A stretch of DNA of 64,000 bases from a virus, in IMG/VR virus record IMGVR_UViG_3300042154_000876, positions 1 through 64,000 of that record; one strand, written 5' to 3'. Under the pieces are notes generated by a model, which saw only the letters and a program-made list of their open reading frames with translations, was not told the origin of the DNA and did no database searches. The position numbers and the translations under genes are program-made. Shown one piece after another: positions 33,640 to 41,149 of this stretch. Position 1 is the stretch's first letter, and each line of letters starts with the position of its first letter.

Positions 33640-33658
33640 GTGGGAGAAGTACTCCCAC
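33640..33658 (+). promoter_or_regulatory. Leader hairpin just upstream of the major capsid gene
   Basis: GTGGGAG (33640-33646) pairs perfectly with CTCCCAC (33652-33658) around a 5-base loop. It ends 12 bases before the AGGAGG ribosome site of the capsid gene and has no U-tract. It could stabilise the 5' end of the abundant capsid mRNA or mark a processing site. Confidence 0.5.
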
Positions 33659-33680
33659 TCAACTGTCCTTAGGAGGATCA

Positions 33681-35720
33681 GTGGACCAGATCAAGTCGCA
33701 GGTTGATAGCCTGTCTGAGCTGAACGACGAACAAGTCGCAGCTCTACAAGAAGCTATCGTAGGCGAGTTTGAATCGTTCGAGTCCCAGGAGACTTCTGTC
33801 GAGTCAGTTGACGCTATGACAACCCTAGCCGATATGCTGGACACCGTCAAAGGTGAAGTTCAGCGCCGCGAGGCAGCTATGCAGGAGCTCACATCTCGAG
33901 CTGCTGAAGCTGCAATGCGTGTAAAGGGCGAGGATGTCCAGGAGGATGGCATGGAGGAAGAAATTCCTGCCGAGCCAGCCGAAGACATGCCTATGGAAGA
34001 AGATGGCGAAATGCCTGAAGCTCCAGAGGTAGTTGAAGAAGCTCCTGCAGAAGAGGACGAGGAAAAGAAGAAGAAAGACATGAAGTCTTATTCCACCACC
34101 GAGTCTGCTGACGCGTCTACTACTGCGATCGAAGGTTCTGAGTTTTCGAACGAAGAAGAAATCGCTGCTGAAACTGTAGTTGAGGAAGCTGTGGCTGAAG
34201 AGCCAGCTGCTGACGAAGCTGTTGAAGAAGCAACCCCAACAGAAGCTGTAGAGCTTTCTGTTGAAACCGAAGAAACCACCGTGGTTTCGGAGGAGGTCGT
34301 TGAGACCGAAGCTGAAGTTGAGACAGAGTTCTCGGCAGAAGCAGAAACAATTGAAACCGATAACGCTCTAGTAGTAGAGCAGGAAGAGCAGGCCCCCGTG
34401 ACCGCCGCAGCAGAACAGCCTTTCGAGGCCCCAGCTGACCGTCAGCCTGTACTCCAGGTTTCGGAGCCAGCTAAGGTAGCAATTACCGCTGGTGCCGACA
34501 TTCCTGGCTACACCGCTGGCAGCACCATCAATGACATGTACGAAGTAGCTTCGGCTATGGAAAAGCGTATCCACTCGCTTCGTCGTGTTAACGGTGGAGA
34601 TGGAGAGCAGCACATCGTTGCTTCCCTAACCACTCAGTACCCAGAGGAGCGCACCCTCGGAACCAACCCAGAAGAGAACCAGGCTAAGATTGATGCCGTT
34701 GTAGGCCAGGAAGCACTTGTTGCTTCTGGTGGTCACGCTGCACCATTCGAGGTTAAGTACGACATCTACGGTATTGGTTCGACTACTGTCCGCCCACTTC
34801 GCGACTCGCTTCCGAAGTTCCAGGCTGACCGTGGTGGTGTACGCTTCGTAACCCCACCTAGCTTTGCAGCTGGTACCTACGACAACGCTGTTAGCGTATG
34901 GACCTCAGCAAACGACTCAGCTGAAACTCCTAGCCCAGCAGCTAAGAGCTCGTTGACCGTTACTGCCGCTGCCGAGCAGACCGCTCAGACTGACGCTGTA
35001 ACCTTGCAGCTACAGTTCGGTAACCTAATGACCCGTGCCTACCCAGAGCTAATCTCTCGTCACAACGAGCTAGCTCTAGTTCAGCACGCTCGTGAGGCTG
35101 AAGAGTACCTAGTAAGCAAGATCAACTCAGGTTCGACTGCTGTTACAACCACCAACCTAATCGGTTTTGGTCGTGACTTCCTAGTTCAGATCCGCCGCGC
35201 TGCAGTTGCTTACCGTAGCCGTCACCGCATCGACCCAAGCACTCAGCTACAGGCTGTAATTCCTTTCTGGGTGTACGATGCTATGGCTGCTGACCTAACC
35301 CTATCGATGCCTGGTGACGGAACCCTTTCGGTTGCTAAGTCAGAAATCGACGGTTACCTATCGCACAGCAACGTTACCATCACCCCTGTTATGGACAACA
35401 CAAACAGCACTTCGCCTTCTTCGGTCTTTGGATCGCAGTCGGCTGCAGCTCTGCTTGAGTTCCCAGACAGCTTCAAGTGGTTCCTATTCGCTGAGGGTAC
35501 ATTCTTGTTCCTCGACGGTGGTACTCTTGACCTAGGTATCATCCGCGACAGCACACTAGTCGGTACAAACGACTACAAGATGTTCATCGAAACCTTCGAA
35601 GGTATCGCAAAGGTAGGTATCGAGTCTCTCGCTATCACCTCGACCATCTCGATCAACGGTGTTGCTGCTGCACTACGCGACACCACAGGCAACACTGCTG
35701 CCGCTACTATCGAGCTCTAA
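33681..35720 (+). CDS. Major capsid protein with N-terminal acidic scaffold domain
   Basis: 679 aa, GTG start with a perfect AGGAGG. Residues 1-100 are coiled coil and 100-270 are extremely Glu/Ala-rich, a delta/scaffold-type region. The capsid domain follows: N-arm and E-loop-like region (about 275-400), with GIGSTTVRP-R-D-S-L-P-K-F-Q, then P-domain helices with ELISRHN and LVQHAREAEEYL, and a C-terminal A-domain with FLDGGTLDLGIIRDSTLVGTNDYKMF. The protein assembles the HK97-fold shell. V-T-A-A-A (240-244) and I-T-A-G-A (268-272) lie where the scaffold ends and match the junction motif seen in the protease protein; one further V-T-A-A-A lies inside the capsid domain. High expression is suggested by flanking hairpins and the strong ribosome site. 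Confidence 0.9.
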   Translation: MDQIKSQVDSLSELNDEQVAALQEAIVGEFESFESQETSVESVDAMTTLADMLDTVKGEVQRREAAMQELTSRAAEAAMRVKGEDVQEDGMEEEIPAEPAEDMPMEEDGEMPEAPEVVEEAPAEEDEEKKKKDMKSYSTTESADASTTAIEGSEFSNEEEIAAETVVEEAVAEEPAADEAVEEATPTEAVELSVETEETTVVSEEVVETEAEVETEFSAEAETIETDNALVVEQEEQAPVTAAAEQPFEAPADRQPVLQVSEPAKVAITAGADIPGYTAGSTINDMYEVASAMEKRIHSLRRVNGGDGEQHIVASLTTQYPEERTLGTNPEENQAKIDAVVGQEALVASGGHAAPFEVKYDIYGIGSTTVRPLRDSLPKFQADRGGVRFVTPPSFAAGTYDNAVSVWTSANDSAETPSPAAKSSLTVTAAAEQTAQTDAVTLQLQFGNLMTRAYPELISRHNELALVQHAREAEEYLVSKINSGSTAVTTTNLIGFGRDFLVQIRRAAVAYRSRHRIDPSTQLQAVIPFWVYDAMAADLTLSMPGDGTLSVAKSEIDGYLSHSNVTITPVMDNTNSTSPSSVFGSQSAAALLEFPDSFKWFLFAEGTFLFLDGGTLDLGIIRDSTLVGTNDYKMFIETFEGIAKVGIESLAITSTISINGVAAALRDTTGNTAAATIEL

Positions 35721-35748
35721 GCCTTAGTAGAAATAGCAGTATCGTTGA

Positions 35749-35772
35749 GGGGGGCCCGGAAACGGGTCCCCC
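35749..35772 (+). terminator. Stem-loop after the major capsid gene (attenuator or mRNA-protecting)
   Basis: A 10-bp GC-rich stem (35749-35758 with 35763-35772, one G-U pair) closes a GAAA tetraloop. No U-run follows directly, so full termination is unlikely. It probably reduces read-through or protects the 3' end of capsid mRNA. Confidence 0.65.
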
Positions 35773-35813
35773 AATACGAAATCAAATAGACTTTTAAACT
35801 TTAAGGATCAGAA

Positions 35814-36899
35814 GTGGCTCTTCCAAAGAACGGTGTTATCGAAGCACCGAAGATTGTGCCTTCGGCATTTGGCCTACTCGCTGTAGTTGACACAACTACA
35901 GCTGAAGAAAATCGTTGGATCCGTGGTTTCTCTCAGGAATGGGAAACAGACCTATACGCTCTCTACAACGTAGATGACACCGATGGTACCGAGATCCAGC
36001 TTGCTGGTGCAGGTAACGTAAACTACTACGACGAAATCAAACCTTTCTTTGTTGAGGTCCAAGAAGACCGTTCAACTTTTGCTTTTCTAGGTCTTGACCG
36101 CCTAGAGCGAATCAAGCGTCAGTGTGACGCTGCCACCCAGCGCGCTGTTGAAGAAGAGCTTTGGGATGGAGCCATTCGCATTGGCGAGTCTCACGGAAAC
36201 CGCGCACTAGTTTCTTCGGGCGTGTCAGTATTGGATGGTACTGGACTTTCAGCAAAGCGTGCTTTGGCTATCCTTGAGCACGGAATTGCATCTGCTTCTC
36301 ACGCAGGCGAGCAAGGCATTATCCACGCTACCCGCGACATTGTTGCACTACTTTCAAGCAACTCAAACATGCTTTTCCACGAGAAGGAAAAAGACCACCT
36401 ACAGACCATGGGCGGCACTCCTGTTGTCGTAGGCTCTGGTTATACTGGAAACGGTCCTCGCATTGATGCTGCCACTGCAACCATCTCGAGCAGCACAACA
36501 CTAACCATTAACACCTCTGCTGCTCACTACCTTCTAGCTGGAGACACAGTTACGTACTCAGTTGTTGGTGCAAATATCAACCAAACCGGTACCGGCACTG
36601 TTGCCACTAAGGTCGACGCTGACACAATTACAATCACGATTTCAAGTACCACTAACCGTACTCAAGAAGCGGTTACTGGCTACGTGCAGATGGTAGGAAC
36701 CAACTCTGCAAAATGGATTTACGCTACTGGCACCGTCCGAGTATTCCTCGGTGATGTCGATATCGTAAACGACAGTCTAAGCCAAGCTTACGACGTGTCG
36801 GGTAACGCGAATGACATGCGTGTTAAAGCAATCCGCCCTGCTGCGGCTTTCTTTGACACATCCATCCACCTAGCTGTTCGGGTCGACCTAACAGCCTAA
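35814..36899 (+). CDS. Probable minor capsid or head protein with beta-module insert
   Basis: 361 aa, GTG with AAGGA upstream. The core has a pattern I know from proteins encoded next to capsid genes in actinophages: L-L-x-V-V-D near the start, D-E-I-K-P-F-F-V, E-R-I-K-R-Q-C-D-A-A-T-Q-R-A-V-E-E-E-L-W, G-I-I-H-A-T-R-D and T-M-G-G-T-P-V-V-V-G-S-G-Y. Between residues about 220 and 290 sits an inserted beta module (TLTINTSAAHYLLAGDTVTY...) of the type repeated in the tail proteins. The exact role (minor capsid, decoration or connector) is not resolved. It lies between the capsid and tail-tube genes. Confidence 0.55.
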   Translation: MALPKNGVIEAPKIVPSAFGLLAVVDTTTAEENRWIRGFSQEWETDLYALYNVDDTDGTEIQLAGAGNVNYYDEIKPFFVEVQEDRSTFAFLGLDRLERIKRQCDAATQRAVEEELWDGAIRIGESHGNRALVSSGVSVLDGTGLSAKRALAILEHGIASASHAGEQGIIHATRDIVALLSSNSNMLFHEKEKDHLQTMGGTPVVVGSGYTGNGPRIDAATATISSSTTLTINTSAAHYLLAGDTVTYSVVGANINQTGTGTVATKVDADTITITISSTTNRTQEAVTGYVQMVGTNSAKWIYATGTVRVFLGDVDIVNDSLSQAYDVSGNANDMRVKAIRPAAAFFDTSIHLAVRVDLTA

Positions 36900-36917
36900 C
36901 CTAAGGAGAATAGCTTT

Positions 36918-38006
36918 ATGGCTACTCAAGAATATGCAGCCAGCATTCAGGGTGTGTCGATCCGCGTCACTCGTCTGAACGCCGACGGCTCACTAAGCAC
37001 AACTGCAGGCGACAGTTACGTAACTTCCGCCTTCATGCGTGTATCTTTCACCCCAGAGTATGAAGAGGGCGACGAGATCACAGAAAAGAACGCTAACGGC
37101 GTTGTTTGTGTGACCTACAAGTCTCCAGACACTCTAAAGCGTATCACCATGGAACTTGCTATCTGTGAACCAGATGCAGAACTTAGCAACCTAATCTCGG
37201 GCGGTCTACTTCTTCGCAAGAACCTAGGCACCTACGCAAACCCAAACAACAAGTCAATCGGTTGGGCCGCTCCAGGCGTTGGCGATGACCCTGCTGGTTT
37301 CGGTGTTGCTATCGAAGCTTGGTCACACGCTATCAAGGACGGTAAGAAGAGCTCGACTCTTCCTTACTTCCACTGGGTATTCCCATACGCTAAGCTCCGC
37401 CAGTCGGGCGACCGCGTAATCGAAAACGGTATGCTTGCAACTACATTCGAAGGCTACGGCCTTGGAAACGTTGAGTTCGGTTCGGGTCCTGACGGCCGCT
37501 GGGAGTTCCCAGTTGCTTCAGAGCGTCCTTACTCTTACGCACGTACCACTTGGGCTCCAGTTGGTCTAAACGGTTTCTACACTTGGACCGATGGCTCAGC
37601 TACCGACGAGTTCGTTGTCACCAACATTGCTCTTACCAGCAACGTTGCCACCCTTACCTACACCGGTTCGGCTAACGCCATCTCCGTTGGTGACCAGATT
37701 CTGGTTTCGGGTATCGATGAGACATTCAACACCGTTGGTGCTAGCTACGTAACTGTGTCGGCTCGTACAAGCAACACCCTCAGCTACGCTAAGGTTGCTA
37801 ATGCTGTTAGCTCGACTGCTGCTCCTACTGGTGCTGCAGTTACAGTTATCAACCCGATTGCTGCTGAAGCCCCTGCCTACACCGCAGTCACTGACTTCAG
37901 TGCTCAGGGCTCTGGTACGGCATACAACGTTCCTGGTAACGTCAACTTCAACGCTGACAACACCGTGGACCGTATTATCGCTTCTAACGAAGACCCAACT
38001 GCTTAA
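36918..38006 (+). CDS. Major tail tube protein
   Basis: 362 aa, AAGGAG ribosome site. The N-terminal 230 residues have the features of a siphovirus tail tube subunit: an early beta hairpin with I-R-V-T-R-L-N, F-T-P-E-Y-E-E-G-D-E-I, V-C-V-T-Y-K-S-P-D-T-L-K-R-I-T-M-E-L and an F-E-G-Y-G-x-G-N-V-E-F strand. Residues about 235-300 hold one copy of the GD-type beta module (V-G-D-Q-I-L-V-S-G-I), probably displayed on the tail surface. It is followed by a strong hairpin at 38024-38064, in line with high expression. Confidence 0.75.
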   Translation: MATQEYAASIQGVSIRVTRLNADGSLSTTAGDSYVTSAFMRVSFTPEYEEGDEITEKNANGVVCVTYKSPDTLKRITMELAICEPDAELSNLISGGLLLRKNLGTYANPNNKSIGWAAPGVGDDPAGFGVAIEAWSHAIKDGKKSSTLPYFHWVFPYAKLRQSGDRVIENGMLATTFEGYGLGNVEFGSGPDGRWEFPVASERPYSYARTTWAPVGLNGFYTWTDGSATDEFVVTNIALTSNVATLTYTGSANAISVGDQILVSGIDETFNTVGASYVTVSARTSNTLSYAKVANAVSSTAAPTGAAVTVINPIAAEAPAYTAVTDFSAQGSGTAYNVPGNVNFNADNTVDRIIASNEDPTA

Positions 38007-38023
38007 TAGCAGAAACTGATGAA

Positions 38024-38064
38024 GGCGGCGTGCCTTGGTGTGCGAGACATGCCAGCACGCCGCC
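38024..38064 (+). terminator. Stem-loop after the tail tube gene
   Basis: GGCGGCGTGC (38024-38033) pairs perfectly with GCACGCCGCC (38055-38064). The loop region can pair further (TGG with CCA). No U-tract follows; this is best read as an attenuator or 3'-protecting hairpin within the late operon. It parallels the hairpin after the capsid gene. Confidence 0.65.
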
Positions 38065-38090
38065 AGATTCATATCTAGGAAGAAAGACTT

Positions 38091-39203
38091 ATGGGAACTG
38101 CACTATGGATCCAGCCGAGTGAGCTGGGTAGTTATGCAAACACTGAGTTCGCTCAGGAGGCTTGCGAGACTGCGTCATTCCTACTCTGGGCAATGTCTGG
38201 TCGTAAGTATACTGGCGAAGTCACTGTAACTGAGCGTTACGTCTGTGCTAAGCGCGCTTACCGCATGGGGCCTTCTTCCAAAAACTACTATGGCGTTCTT
38301 ATTGCCGGTGAAGTTTACAATATCCCGATTACCGACTTCCAGGAATACGCTGAGTTGGTTTCGGATGGCCTCTCTCCCGAGTCCCGCATTAGATTGCGCG
38401 GTCGTCCTGTAACTAAGATCCACACTGTACGCACCCGTGACGGCCGTATTCTTGATCCAAGCAGCTACTATCTAGTAGACCACTCCACTCTTCAGGCTGC
38501 CGCCGGAGTTCCTTGGACTCCTTGTAACGTTGAGATCACCTACACCTACGGCTCTACTATCCCTGCTTCTGGCAAGATGGCTGCTCGTACTCTTGCTATG
38601 GAGTTTGCAAAGCTTTGGGCTGGAGACGAAGATTGTGCCCTGCCCCAGCGCGTAACATCCATTTCTCGCCAGGGCGTATCCTACACACTTCTAGACTCCC
38701 AGGACTTCATTGACGACGTCCGCACCGGACTCTACGCAGTTGACCTTTTCCTAAAGACCGTAAACCCAGACAAGGCTCGCGCTAAGTCTCGTGTCTTCTC
38801 GCCTGACGTTCCTCGCGCTCGCCGCTACACCCCGAAGAGTTTGGCTCTAGCAGCTAACGCAAACTTTGACATAAGTGTTGTCAAAACTACGGCTGCTTCG
38901 TGGACCTCGGTTGGCAAAGTTGGGGCCGACGTTTCCATCTTCTTCGATGAGGCCGGTTGGACTCCACTTCTAACTATTAGAAACAACTCTGGAAATAAGG
39001 CTTTAGATATTGACTCTAGCTACGTAACAACTAACGTCGCTGCAGAGTCTGTGTCTTTCAGCGTCACATACGATGACGCTTACAAAACACTGGGAATGGT
39101 TGACCCAGGCACATGGACCCTATACGCGACAAAGACCGTTGGTGGTATTGAGACCGTATCGGAGCTTGAAACTGGTAACCTCCAGATCAAGTTGTACAAC
39201 TAG
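38091..39203 (+). CDS. Head-to-tail adaptor protein with C-terminal beta domain
   Basis: 370 aa, AGGAAG ribosome site. The first 240 residues resemble the gp6/adaptor type: helices at the N-terminus (E-A-C-E-T-A-S-F-L-L-W), a beta hairpin with T-V-R-T-R-D-G-R-I-L-D-P-S-S-Y-Y, V-E-I-T-Y-T-Y-G, then helices ending in Q-R-V-T-S-I-S-R-Q-G-V-S-Y. The C-terminal 110 residues form an Ig-like beta domain not needed for an adaptor, probably an added surface domain. Adaptors sit under the portal. Assignment is by pattern and by position after the tube gene. Confidence 0.65.
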   Translation: MGTALWIQPSELGSYANTEFAQEACETASFLLWAMSGRKYTGEVTVTERYVCAKRAYRMGPSSKNYYGVLIAGEVYNIPITDFQEYAELVSDGLSPESRIRLRGRPVTKIHTVRTRDGRILDPSSYYLVDHSTLQAAAGVPWTPCNVEITYTYGSTIPASGKMAARTLAMEFAKLWAGDEDCALPQRVTSISRQGVSYTLLDSQDFIDDVRTGLYAVDLFLKTVNPDKARAKSRVFSPDVPRARRYTPKSLALAANANFDISVVKTTAASWTSVGKVGADVSIFFDEAGWTPLLTIRNNSGNKALDIDSSYVTTNVAAESVSFSVTYDDAYKTLGMVDPGTWTLYATKTVGGIETVSELETGNLQIKLYN

Positions 39204-39219
39204 GAAAGATAGGTAAGTA

Positions 39220-39417
39220 ATGTCAGGAATTCAGACAAACTTCCGTGCAGAAGACATGCTTGGTGGTGCAAAGCAGGAGGTTGTAGCCCCTAAGAAGGTT
39301 GCTGCTCCGAAGGTTGCCCCTAAGAAGGTCGAAGCTGTAGTAGAGGCTCCTGTAGTAGAAGAGGTCGTTGTACCTGTTGCTGCTGAAGAGCCAGCTGCTG
39401 AAGAAGCCGGAGAATAA
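39220..39417 (+). CDS. Short disordered Lys/Pro then Glu/Val-rich protein
   Basis: 65 aa, not recognised. After a short start (MSGIQTNFRAEDMLGG) it consists of A-P-K-K-V repeats, then a Val/Glu/Ala-rich acidic tail, so it is probably disordered. The composition is like an isolated scaffold or linker peptide and recalls the acidic region of the capsid protein. A ribosome site (AGGTAAG) and tight spacing (16 bases from upstream, 5 to the next gene) support it as a real gene. Confidence 0.5.
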   Translation: MSGIQTNFRAEDMLGGAKQEVVAPKKVAAPKVAPKKVEAVVEAPVVEEVVVPVAAEEPAAEEAGE

Positions 39418-39422
39418 CCAAA

Positions 39423-39929
39423 ATGGCGATGGCAGTGGATATTAGTGACATCCATGAGGATGCTCTCAATCTGAGAGATATGATGAACGGAATACTTGAA
39501 AAGGTATGCTCCGTTTTTCAGTCATATAATATTCCACTGCCTAATCGTCGTTACTGGACAATGGGGACCCCTGTTGTCGACTGTGATCAGGTCGTGGTCT
39601 CCCTAAACTCCCTATACCTAGGCGCTCCAGGCTCTCCAGTAAGTGAGCCTATGCGTTGTAACATGCCTAGAACCGCAACTGTTACTATCAGTATTGCTCG
39701 CGGTGTCCCTGTTGTTGGCGTTAACGGACGTCCGCCATCAGCAGAAAAAATTGAAGAAGCTTCTTACATCTCGTCCATCGACGCCTGGGTTCTAATGATG
39801 TCCCTAAACTTATTTGACCAGTGGGACGATGGAAGCTACGGACTTGGTGTTATTGCCAACGTTGACGTACTTGAGCCCGAGGGCGGATTTCAGATTGTCA
39901 GCATGGAGCTTACGCTGGCGGTGCCATAG
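39423..39929 (+). CDS. Probable tail terminator/neck protein
   Basis: 168 aa, GGAG ribosome site. It has an N-terminal helical segment (residues 5-35), then beta strands with V-V-V-S-L-N-S-L-Y-L-G, a T-V-T-I-S-I-A-R-G-V strand, and a C-terminal G-G-F-Q-I-V-S-M-E-L-T-L strand, an alpha/beta layout seen in tail-terminator and tail-completion proteins. Its position between adaptor and HK97-gp10-like genes supports this. The stop overlaps the GTG of the next gene by one base. Confidence 0.55.
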   Translation: MAMAVDISDIHEDALNLRDMMNGILEKVCSVFQSYNIPLPNRRYWTMGTPVVDCDQVVVSLNSLYLGAPGSPVSEPMRCNMPRTATVTISIARGVPVVGVNGRPPSAEKIEEASYISSIDAWVLMMSLNLFDQWDDGSYGLGVIANVDVLEPEGGFQIVSMELTLAVP

Positions 39930-40351
39930 TGGCTAAGGTGAGAATGCAGATCAATACGAGAGTATTGGATCGAGTACTAAACAACCCTAAAGGTGAGCTG
40001 GGCGTAGAGCTATACAAAAGAGCTAAACGTATGGCTCGCCACGCAAAGAATCAAGCTCCGATTGGGAGCGGTCCAACGGCCGGAAGACTTAAAAGGTCTA
40101 TCAAGGTCTATCGTCACGAACGCTACACTAAGGGCCAGACTATACGAATAGGTACATCTGTCTCGTATGCGCCTTATGTCCACGAGGGCACTAGACCCCA
40201 CTTAATCTTGCCTAAGAATCCCGCTGGTGCTTTGAAGTTCGTGCCGAAGGGCGGAACCATGGTTATTGTTACCAAACGAGTCAAACATCCTGGATCTCGT
40301 CCGAATCGCTTCCTCACGGATAATGTAAAATATATATATCTGCCTGGATAG
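39929..40351 (+). CDS. HK97 gp10-like neck/tail-completion protein
   Basis: 140 aa, GTG start overlapping the previous stop. The gp10-type order is visible: an N-terminal helix rich in Lys/Arg (Y-K-R-A-K-R-M-A-R-H-A), A-P-I-G-S-G, G-R-L-K-R-S-I, V-S-Y-A-P-Y-V-H-E-G-T-R-P-H, and a C-terminal H-P-G-S-R-P-N-R-F-L segment. These proteins occupy the head-tail interface. Position just before the tail chaperones is canonical. Confidence 0.8.
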   Translation: MAKVRMQINTRVLDRVLNNPKGELGVELYKRAKRMARHAKNQAPIGSGPTAGRLKRSIKVYRHERYTKGQTIRIGTSVSYAPYVHEGTRPHLILPKNPAGALKFVPKGGTMVIVTKRVKHPGSRPNRFLTDNVKYIYLPG

Positions 40352-40387
40352 TCCGGGTTGATTGTCTATTAGGAAGAAAATACAAAG

Positions 40388-40723
40388 ATGGCTAGATTCA
40401 AAGATTTCGGCTCGGGCGATAGCGCCAATGCTGAACCAATCGTATTCAAACTTTATGGTGAAGAGTTCACCTGTATCCCGTCGATCCAGGGCAAGGTTTT
40501 GCTAGAGATCGTTTCGGACTCAGCGTCGGATGACGTTGTAAAGTCTAGTGCAGTAACTCTGCGCTTTTTCCGCAGTGTCCTTAACCACGACAGCATGGTT
40601 CGTTTCGACGCATTGCTAGACAGCAAGGAAACTGTTGTATCTCTTGAAACACTGACTGATATCTCAGCTTGGTTGATCGAGGAGTACACAAGCCGCCCGG
40701 AAGCGCAGCCAGAGGCCTCCTAG
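40388..40723 (+). CDS. Tail assembly chaperone, upstream frame
   Basis: 111 aa, AGGAAG ribosome site. A beta start (F-K-L-Y-G-E-E-F-T-C-I-P) and helical remainder, with the usual place immediately before a second, overlapping frame and the tape measure gene. The C-terminus (SRPEAQPEAS) is the overlap region. It would act with the frameshift product to chaperone the tape measure protein during tail assembly. Confidence 0.75.
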   Translation: MARFKDFGSGDSANAEPIVFKLYGEEFTCIPSIQGKVLLEIVSDSASDDVVKSSAVTLRFFRSVLNHDSMVRFDALLDSKETVVSLETLTDISAWLIEEYTSRPEAQPEAS

Positions 40724-41133
40724 ACTGGGGGATGCACCTCTGGCCATATGTTAATGGCAAAGGATTAGCGCATGGATTACGTCTGGCAGAGATGGATGCA
40801 TCAGACATGCTAGACGTAATTCACTACTTCTTTGAGGACGACTATCGATACTCTACTAATGAAGAGTCCATCTACAAAGATGAGTTCAGAAAGAGTTTCT
40901 ATAGCCGAGTATACAACTACACATACAGGTACGCCTCTGAGGAGAGAGAATCATCTCAATCCTATAGGGACTTTGATGCAGAGTTGGACAGCTCTACGGA
41001 CGAGCCGGAAGAAATAATTCAACCGTTTAGTCCTAGGGAGCAAAAGGCTACTAAAGCCTTTGTTGAAGCTACCCCGATCGTCGGGGACGAGATTAAGCCT
41101 TTTGGCTCAATCTTAGATGGACCGATTGGTTAG
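40660..41133 (+). CDS. Tail assembly chaperone extension, reached by -1 frameshift
   Basis: This frame opens after a stop at 40657-40659 and is in the -1 frame relative to the upstream chaperone, which ends at 40723, so a -1 slip between 40660 and 40723 would fuse them (G/GT arrangement). I see no canonical X-XXY-YYZ heptamer in the overlap; candidates near C-CGG-AAG are weak. Internal initiation at the ATG at 40732, preceded by TGGGGG, is an alternative. The product contains P-Y-V-N-G-K-G, a D-V-I-H-Y-F-F-E-D-D-Y segment and a Glu/Ser-rich tail. Confidence 0.65.
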   Translation, partial: YLSLVDRGVHKPPGSAARGLLDWGMHLWPYVNGKGLAHGLRLAEMDASDMLDVIHYFFEDDYRYSTNEESIYKDEFRKSFYSRVYNYTYRYASEERESSQSYRDFDAELDSSTDEPEEIIQPFSPREQKATKAFVEATPIVGDEIKPFGSILDGPIG

Positions 41134-41149
41134 GAGGTGAGTACAAAGT

